From contig CAZTWF010000034.1 in NCBI GenBank assembly GCA_964617245.1, positions 1 through 10,265 on the forward strand: a stretch of 10,265 nt of DNA, given 5' to 3'. Below are positions 6,664 through 10,265 of this stretch, in pieces (position 1 is the first letter of the stretch; every line of letters begins with the position of its first letter). This DNA is from WYZ-LMO11 sp964617245 (GTDB lineage: Archaea > Thermoproteota > Methanomethylicia > Methanomethylicales > Methanomethylicaceae). The notes beneath the pieces were generated by a model, which ran no database searches, was not told the origin of the DNA, and was given only the letters and a program-made list of their open reading frames with translations. The translations under genes were made by a program, and so were the position numbers.

Positions 6664-6846
6664 ATGAAAGAAGAAATAAAAGTATTATTAGTATCTATAA
6701 TAATATTAGCTATTATAGATGGATTTCTATTAATCAATAGACTATTGGGAAATATTATATTTCAGTTATTATTTGAGATTATGATTTTTCATTTTCCATT
6801 AATAATTTTGATAGTATATTTACTATATTGTGTATTTAGAAGCTAA
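6664..6846 (+). CDS. Hypothetical small two-helix membrane protein (60 residues)
   Basis: A 60-residue frame from ATG to TAA. It begins with a short charged MKEEIK, followed by hydrophobic segments at about 6-24 and 30-57, separated by a short INRLLGN turn. This predicts two membrane helices. No family is recognised. Codon use is AT-rich like its neighbours, but hydrophobic frames arise easily in such sequence, so chance is a real alternative. No Shine-Dalgarno site precedes the ATG, so it would need to be leaderless. Its last 24 bases overlap the 3' end of larB on the other strand, and the box C/D-like RNA lies upstream. Conservation across relatives is the only strong test. Confidence 0.35.
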   Translation: MKEEIKVLLVSIIILAIIDGFLLINRLLGNIIFQLLFEIMIFHFPLIILIVYLLYCVFRS

Positions 6847-7593
6847 ACTTGATATCATAACAGCAGCAATAGCTGCTCCAACACCATTATCTATATTAAC
6901 AACTAATATTCCTGGATTACAGGATTGAAGCATAGTCATTAATGCACCTATTCCTCCTCCACCATATCCATATCCAATAGATGTTGGAACTCCAATTATA
7001 ATTCCATGAAATAAACTACTGAATACTGATGGTAAAGCACCTTCCATTCCAGCAATTACTATAGCAACTTCTACTCCTTCTTCCATACATTTTTTTACTA
7101 CAGGAAATATTCTTTGCAAACCTGCAATTCCTACATCATGAAAAGTTATAGTTTTAAATCCTAATTCATTAATTATTGCTTTTGCTTCTTCAGCAACATA
7201 AATATCTGCAGTTCCTGCAGTTATTATTGCTATAGGAGGATCTCTTAATGGTTTTGGATCATCCATTCTTAATGCTAAAACTCTTCCTCTTTCATAATAA
7301 TTTATTCTTTTAGCTTTTATGTTATTTTTTATTATTTCTACTTGTTGTGGATATATTCTACTAACTATGGCATAGCCTCTTTCATTTATGAAATTTTTAA
7401 CTGCATTTAGAAGCTCTTCATTAGATTTTCCTTCAGCAAGTATTATTTCAGGTATCTTTTTTCTTATTCCTCTAGAAATATCTAAACATAGATTTTCTAA
7501 TTCTTTAACTGCTAATAGTCTTATTCTTTTTATAGCTTCCTCTTCACTTATATTACCTTCTTTTAATGCCTTGATTATTTCTTCTAATTCCAA
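6823..7593 (-). CDS. larB: LarB: pyridinium-3,5-biscarboxylic acid mononucleotide synthase
   Basis: LarB carboxylates and hydrolyses nicotinic acid adenine dinucleotide to the biscarboxylated mononucleotide. This is the first step of nickel-pincer nucleotide cofactor synthesis, used by LarA-type racemases and epimerases. The fold is PurE-like. The C-terminal half shows the family signature: ITAGTADIYVAEEA, FHDVGIAGLQRI, VIAGMEGALPSV, GVPTSIGYGYGGGG, and SCNPG carrying the catalytic cysteine, then VNIDNGVGAA. The N-terminal about 100 residues are the usual helical LarB extension. I prefer the TTG at 7593 (256 residues), with GGTG at 7603-7600 six bases upstream as for glmS. A TTG at 7605 would add four residues but swallow that site. 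The stop is TAG, immediately followed by TAA. larC and larE are not in the window. The archaeal protein was long annotated as NCAIR mutase-related; true purine PurE is unlikely given the length and motifs. Confidence 0.9.
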   Translation of the reverse strand: MELEEIIKALKEGNISEEEAIKRIRLLAVKELENLCLDISRGIRKKIPEIILAEGKSNEELLNAVKNFINERGYAIVSRIYPQQVEIIKNNIKAKRINYYERGRVLALRMDDPKPLRDPPIAIITAGTADIYVAEEAKAIINELGFKTITFHDVGIAGLQRIFPVVKKCMEEGVEVAIVIAGMEGALPSVFSSLFHGIIIGVPTSIGYGYGGGGIGALMTMLQSCNPGILVVNIDNGVGAAIAAVMISSLASKYTI

Positions 7594-7686
7594 TTTTAAC
7601 ACCAAAATAATATAATAAATTTTAGCTTAAAAATAAATTGATAGTAAGTAATAAAAATATTAGAAAGGATTATAATATTATTAATC

Positions 7687-8022
7687 ATGGAAGTGTCAAA
7701 AAATATAGAAGTTGAAGATATAAAAGATCTTGCAAGATTAGTAGCTTTTACTATGTCTATGGGCCAGCCTATATACTTACTACATTTTGTTCATAATAAT
7801 AAACATTATTATGGAGTACTTGGAGTATATAATAACTATTATGATAAGTATGGACTTCCAATATTTTATTATTATTCAAGTGAAAAATCTCTTGATGGAA
7901 AATATGTACTTGTAAAAATGGATGAAAAAGAAGAAGTTATCTTTTCTAATGGAGCAAAACCAGGATGGATTGCAATTCCAATAATAAATTTAAAAGAAAA
8001 ACCTGAATTCCTTGAAATATAA
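7687..8022 (+). CDS. Conserved-looking hypothetical protein (111 residues)
   Basis: The product is 111 residues and soluble in appearance. It starts MEVSKNIEVEDIKDLARLVA and is rich in aromatic residues in the middle (HYYGVLGVYNNYYDKYG and IFYYYSS). A GWIAIPIINLKEKPEF tail follows. No signal peptide, membrane helix or known catalytic motif is visible. I have an impression of similar short proteins in Thermoproteota genomes near eS25, but I cannot name a family or function from the sequence alone. The ATG at 7687 lacks an SD site, and AT-rich TATA-like sequence lies 25-35 bp upstream, so it may be leaderless. Its TAA is directly adjacent to the stop of the eS25 gene on the other strand, with no base between, a tight convergent pair. 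The codon pattern and ordered charged and hydrophobic alternation make a real gene likely. Confidence 0.75.
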   Translation: MEVSKNIEVEDIKDLARLVAFTMSMGQPIYLLHFVHNNKHYYGVLGVYNNYYDKYGLPIFYYYSSEKSLDGKYVLVKMDEKEEVIFSNGAKPGWIAIPIINLKEKPEFLEI

Positions 8023-8331
8023 TTAAGATGCAGGAAGATATATTCCTAATCTTCGTCCTGTTTTAATTGCTTTTAATAATTTTTGACTTTCAAACATTTC
8101 AATAATGTCTTTTGCTACACTATATTTTATATTATATTTTGAATGTAATTGATAAGGTGTAATAAATTTCATTTTCATAATATCTCTCTTTATATCCTCT
8201 AATGTTTTTTGATCTATTAAAATACCTGTATATATTTTAGTATCTTTTTTCTCTTCTTTTTTCTTTTCTTTTTCTTTAGTAAGAGCTAATTCCTTTGCAG
8301 GTTTTGGTTTTCCTTTTTTTCCTCCACCCAT
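8023..8331 (-). CDS. rps25e: 30S ribosomal protein eS25
   Basis: eS25 is a small-subunit protein of eukaryotes and some archaea, mainly the TACK and Asgard lineages, located on the 40S/30S head. The 102 residues begin with a low-complexity Lys/Pro/Glu tail (MGGGKKGKPKPAKE, then a KEKEKKKEEKK run). The winged-helix core follows at about 40-100, with ITPYQLHSKYNIKYSVAKDI and KAIKTGRRLGIYLP. Length and architecture match the archaeal family. The ATG at 8331 has no SD site, and TATA-like TTTTTATAATATC about 30 bp upstream suggests a leaderless mRNA. It lies 47 bp downstream of the tetraether synthase gene on the same strand and abuts the convergent 111-residue gene. Its presence argues against most Euryarchaeota as the source. 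Confidence 0.95.
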   Translation of the reverse strand: MGGGKKGKPKPAKELALTKEKEKKKEEKKDTKIYTGILIDQKTLEDIKRDIMKMKFITPYQLHSKYNIKYSVAKDIIEMFESQKLLKAIKTGRRLGIYLPAS

Positions 8332-8378
8332 ATAAAATCAAATAAAAAACAATAGAGATATTATAAAAATATTTTGGT
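8332..8378 (-). promoter_or_regulatory. Probable rps25e promoter in the gap after the radical SAM gene
   Basis: This 47-bp AT-rich gap contains TTTTTATAATATC centred about 30 bp before the eS25 ATG. That spacing suits an archaeal TATA box feeding a leaderless transcript. A transcript from the upstream tes gene could also read through. Confidence 0.4.
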
Positions 8379-9809
8379 TTATTTACTATACATACGCTCT
8401 ATTATAGGTCTATGAATAGAATTCATAGTACAGAAAGGTATTATTTTTCCATTGGGAATTGCATAATGTATAGTACATCTTTGTACTCTTTCTAGATCAA
8501 AATTATATGGATCCATAAAATGCATACAACCTATTAATACTACTTTTCTCATAAAATTTCCTAAACTATCATAATCTCCATGTAGAAATACAGGTAACAA
8601 TAATTCTCTAATCATAGAAAAAGAAACATATCTTAATGCATTAATTAAATATAATTTAGATCTTATTCCACTATTAGATTCATAAATTTTCCTCATAGAT
8701 TCCATAAACTTTTCAATATTTACATATCTTGTTATTGGAGTAATTTTACCATTTTCAGAAATAATAAGTGTTGCCATTCCACAATGTTGATGATTTGTAA
8801 ATTCTTGATATCTTCTTCCTTTTAAAGCTCCTATTGCTTTTGAAATAGGAACAACTACAGGTATAGGATAGAAATCACTTATTTTTAATTCACCATTAGT
8901 TTGTTCTTCTGCTAATTTAATTACATCTGGAATAGTTATTCTCATTTCTTTAAGTTTTTCTTTATCAATTCTTCCAGTTATAGAAACTGGTTGAAAGTTA
9001 ACTCCTCTTATTACATCACTATTATTTACAGCAAATCTTATTATTGATCCAATTTGATTATCATTTACTCCTCTTACAATAGTTGGTACTAAGACTATAC
9101 TATCTAATCCTAATTTTCTTGCATTTTCAATTACTTTTAATTTTATATCTAATAAATTAATACCTCTTGCAATAATATAAGGCTCAGGTATTAGACCATC
9201 AAATTGAAGATATAATGTACTTAATCCAGCATCTAATAATTTTTTCAAATAATCAGGATCTTTAGCAATACGAATACCATTAGTATTTACTTCTATATGA
9301 TGAAAACCTAATTCCTTTGCCATAGTTATAATTTCTGGTAGATCTTCTCTTACTGTTGGTTCTCCTCCAGAAAATTGAATAGAATTTGGAGCTACTGGTT
9401 GATTACTTCTCAAATTTTTCAACATTTCTTTTATTTCATCTATTGTTGGCTCATAAATATAACCAGTTGCTGCAGCATTTGCAAAACATATAGGACATTT
9501 AAGATTACATCTATTTGTTACATCAATAATAGCAAGAACAGTATGAGATTTATGAATTGGACAAATTCCACAATCATATGGACAACCTAATTTATTATCA
9601 GTTCTAGGGTTTTTTATTCCATCATTAATATATTCATATTTATTTACTATTTCAAATAATTTATAATCATTCCAATAAATATCTTCAAAATATCCATGTT
9701 TTGAACAAGTTTTTCTTATAAAAACAACTCCATTATTTTCATAAATTTCTGCATCAATAACATTTAAACATTCAGGACATAAACTTTTTGTAGTTTTTAA
9801 AATCTTCAT
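8379..9809 (-). CDS. tes: Tetraether lipid synthase (Tes) family radical SAM protein
   Basis: Tes-type radical SAM enzymes join the ends of archaeal diether lipid chains to form membrane-spanning tetraethers (GDGTs). From the ATG at 9809 the product is 476 residues. An N-terminal Cys-rich module has CPEC (11-14) and a second Cys at 35. GCPYDCGIC holds auxiliary-cluster cysteines 76, 80 and 83. The radical SAM CNLKCPIC (Cys 101, 105, 108) follows, then SGGEPTVREDLPEI. The family-specific C-terminal part has VNFQPVSITGRI, NHQHCG, MHFMDPYNFDLERVQRC and PFCTMNSIHRP, whose cysteines bind further clusters. This order matches the Tes/MJ0619-like family; a paralogue acting on a related substrate is possible. 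I choose ATG 9809 because the family starts with MK and the alternative TTG at 9818 adds only three residues. It is transcribed away from a TrmB-family gene across a shared 60-bp promoter region. Confidence 0.85.
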   Translation of the reverse strand: MKILKTTKSLCPECLNVIDAEIYENNGVVFIRKTCSKHGYFEDIYWNDYKLFEIVNKYEYINDGIKNPRTDNKLGCPYDCGICPIHKSHTVLAIIDVTNRCNLKCPICFANAAATGYIYEPTIDEIKEMLKNLRSNQPVAPNSIQFSGGEPTVREDLPEIITMAKELGFHHIEVNTNGIRIAKDPDYLKKLLDAGLSTLYLQFDGLIPEPYIIARGINLLDIKLKVIENARKLGLDSIVLVPTIVRGVNDNQIGSIIRFAVNNSDVIRGVNFQPVSITGRIDKEKLKEMRITIPDVIKLAEEQTNGELKISDFYPIPVVVPISKAIGALKGRRYQEFTNHQHCGMATLIISENGKITPITRYVNIEKFMESMRKIYESNSGIRSKLYLINALRYVSFSMIRELLLPVFLHGDYDSLGNFMRKVVLIGCMHFMDPYNFDLERVQRCTIHYAIPNGKIIPFCTMNSIHRPIIERMYSK

Positions 9810-9869
9810 AAATATCAAAATCTCATTACTTTAAAAAATATATTTGAAAATTTTCATACTAATAATAGT
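9810..9869. promoter_or_regulatory. Shared divergent promoter of tes and the TrmB-family gene
   Basis: A TATA-like A/T tract around 9831-9845 is centred about 29 bp from both flanking start codons, so both genes may be transcribed leaderless from overlapping promoter elements. An inverted repeat covers the rightward start side. Confidence 0.5.
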
Positions 9870-9874
9870 ATGAA
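9853..9874. promoter_or_regulatory. Operator-like inverted repeat over the regulator start codon
   Basis: Perfect 9-bp arms TTCATACTA (9853-9861) and TAGTATGAA (9866-9874) are separated by four bases. The right arm includes the ATG at 9870. TrmB-family proteins bind dyad sites of similar size, and this position, just downstream of the TATA tract, would suit autorepression. Binding is inference. Confidence 0.5.
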
Positions 9875-10265
9875 TGAGTTGATTAATATATTAAAAAAAT
9901 GTGGTCTTACAGAAAGTGAGGCTAAGGTTTATTTAGCTATATTAAGTAAAAGTGGAAGTGCAAAGGATATAAGTAAAAGAAGTAATATTCCATATACAAA
10001 AATACATAATATACTTTCAAATCTTGAGAGAAAATCATTAATAATTTCTTCAAATGAAAGACCAAAAATATATTATATAAAAGAAAATGGAATTGAAGAA
10101 TATAAATTCATGATTAAAGAGGATATAGATAAAAAATTTAATAAATTAAAACAATTATTGAAAAAGAATTTTGAAAAATCAAATATATGGATAATAAAAG
10201 AAAAAGAAGATATAATAAATAAAATTAGTGAAATGTTATTATCTTCAAAAAAAGAAGTTAAAATT
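9870..10265 (+). CDS. TrmB-family transcriptional regulator, 3'-truncated by the window edge
   Basis: The frame is open from ATG 9870 to the end of the window, giving 132 residues with no stop. The N-terminus (MNELINILKKCGLTESEAKV, then YLAILSKSGSAKDIS) matches the TrmB winged-helix domain, whose usual opening is LGLTxYEAKVYLAL. The recognition region IPYTKIHNILSNLERKSLI follows, to about residue 70. A Lys/Glu-rich helical linker at about 80-115 comes next. The last visible residues (NIWIIKEKEDIINKISEMLL) look like the start of the effector-binding region found in TrmB-like proteins. Full-length members are roughly 240-350 residues, so about half is missing. It is divergent from the tetraether synthase gene with a palindrome over its start codon, suggesting autoregulation and possibly control of tes. 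The effector is unknown; sugar sensing, known for some TrmB proteins, is not shown here. Confidence 0.85.
   Translation, partial: MNELINILKKCGLTESEAKVYLAILSKSGSAKDISKRSNIPYTKIHNILSNLERKSLIISSNERPKIYYIKENGIEEYKFMIKEDIDKKFNKLKQLLKKNFEKSNIWIIKEKEDIINKISEMLLSSKKEVKI

Noticed and set aside
7388..7615. Plus-strand 75-codon frame inside larB
   Set aside because: It is antisense to the conserved N-terminal part of LarB, has Ser/Ile-rich composition and no start signal.
9375..9590. Plus-strand 71-codon frame inside the tetraether synthase gene
   Set aside because: It lies antisense to the radical SAM cysteine motifs and is best explained as a shadow.
1..10265. CRISPR array, transposon ends, prophage or defence genes
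   Set aside because: No regularly spaced direct repeats, transposase, integrase or toxin-antitoxin genes are seen; gene content is mainly core archaeal metabolism.

Overview
This window comes from a low-GC archaeon, only about a quarter to a third G+C by eye. Archaeal markers are GatE (the archaeal Glu-tRNA(Gln) amidotransferase subunit), a short archaeal-type adenylosuccinate synthetase, an F420 gamma-glutamyl ligase (CofE), ribosomal protein eS25, a Tes-type radical SAM tetraether lipid synthase and a TrmB-family regulator. TATA-like tracts about 27 bp upstream of starts, GGTGA Shine-Dalgarno sites and TTG starts fit this. eS25 with CofE, HypB and Tes suggests an anaerobic, possibly thermophilic lineage of the TACK group; I cannot name the genus.

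Layout. Positions 1-3262 (+) hold the 3' three quarters of gatE, then glmS 13 bp downstream with a TTG start. Positions 3273-4295 (-) hold purA, convergent with glmS. Its reading frame is interrupted near the N-terminus by an in-frame TAG inside an 18-nt insertion at the phosphate-binding loop. Positions 4345-5581 (+) hold cofE overlapping an Lrp/AsnC regulator. Positions 5605-5757 (-) encode a 50-residue zinc-ribbon protein, divergent from hypB (5811-6491, +). A G+C-rich island at 6516-6578 looks like a box C/D guide RNA; its D-proximal guide is complementary to the 16S rRNA decoding-site segment. A small two-helix membrane protein (6664-6846, +) then meets larB (6823-7593, -) tail to tail. 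Positions 7687-8022 (+) encode a 111-residue protein of unknown function, abutting eS25 (8023-8331, -). Upstream of eS25 on the same strand is the tetraether synthase gene (8379-9809, -). Divergent from it is a TrmB-family regulator (9870 to the window end, +), with a 9-bp-arm inverted repeat over the regulator's start codon.

Most genes are housekeeping: amidation of Glu-tRNA, glucosamine-6-phosphate, AMP, coenzyme F420, nickel-centre assembly, ribosome and membrane lipid. The points most worth a second look are the interrupted purA, the guide-RNA candidate, the tes/TrmB divergent pair with its operator-like palindrome, and the unannotated zinc-ribbon gene beside hypB.
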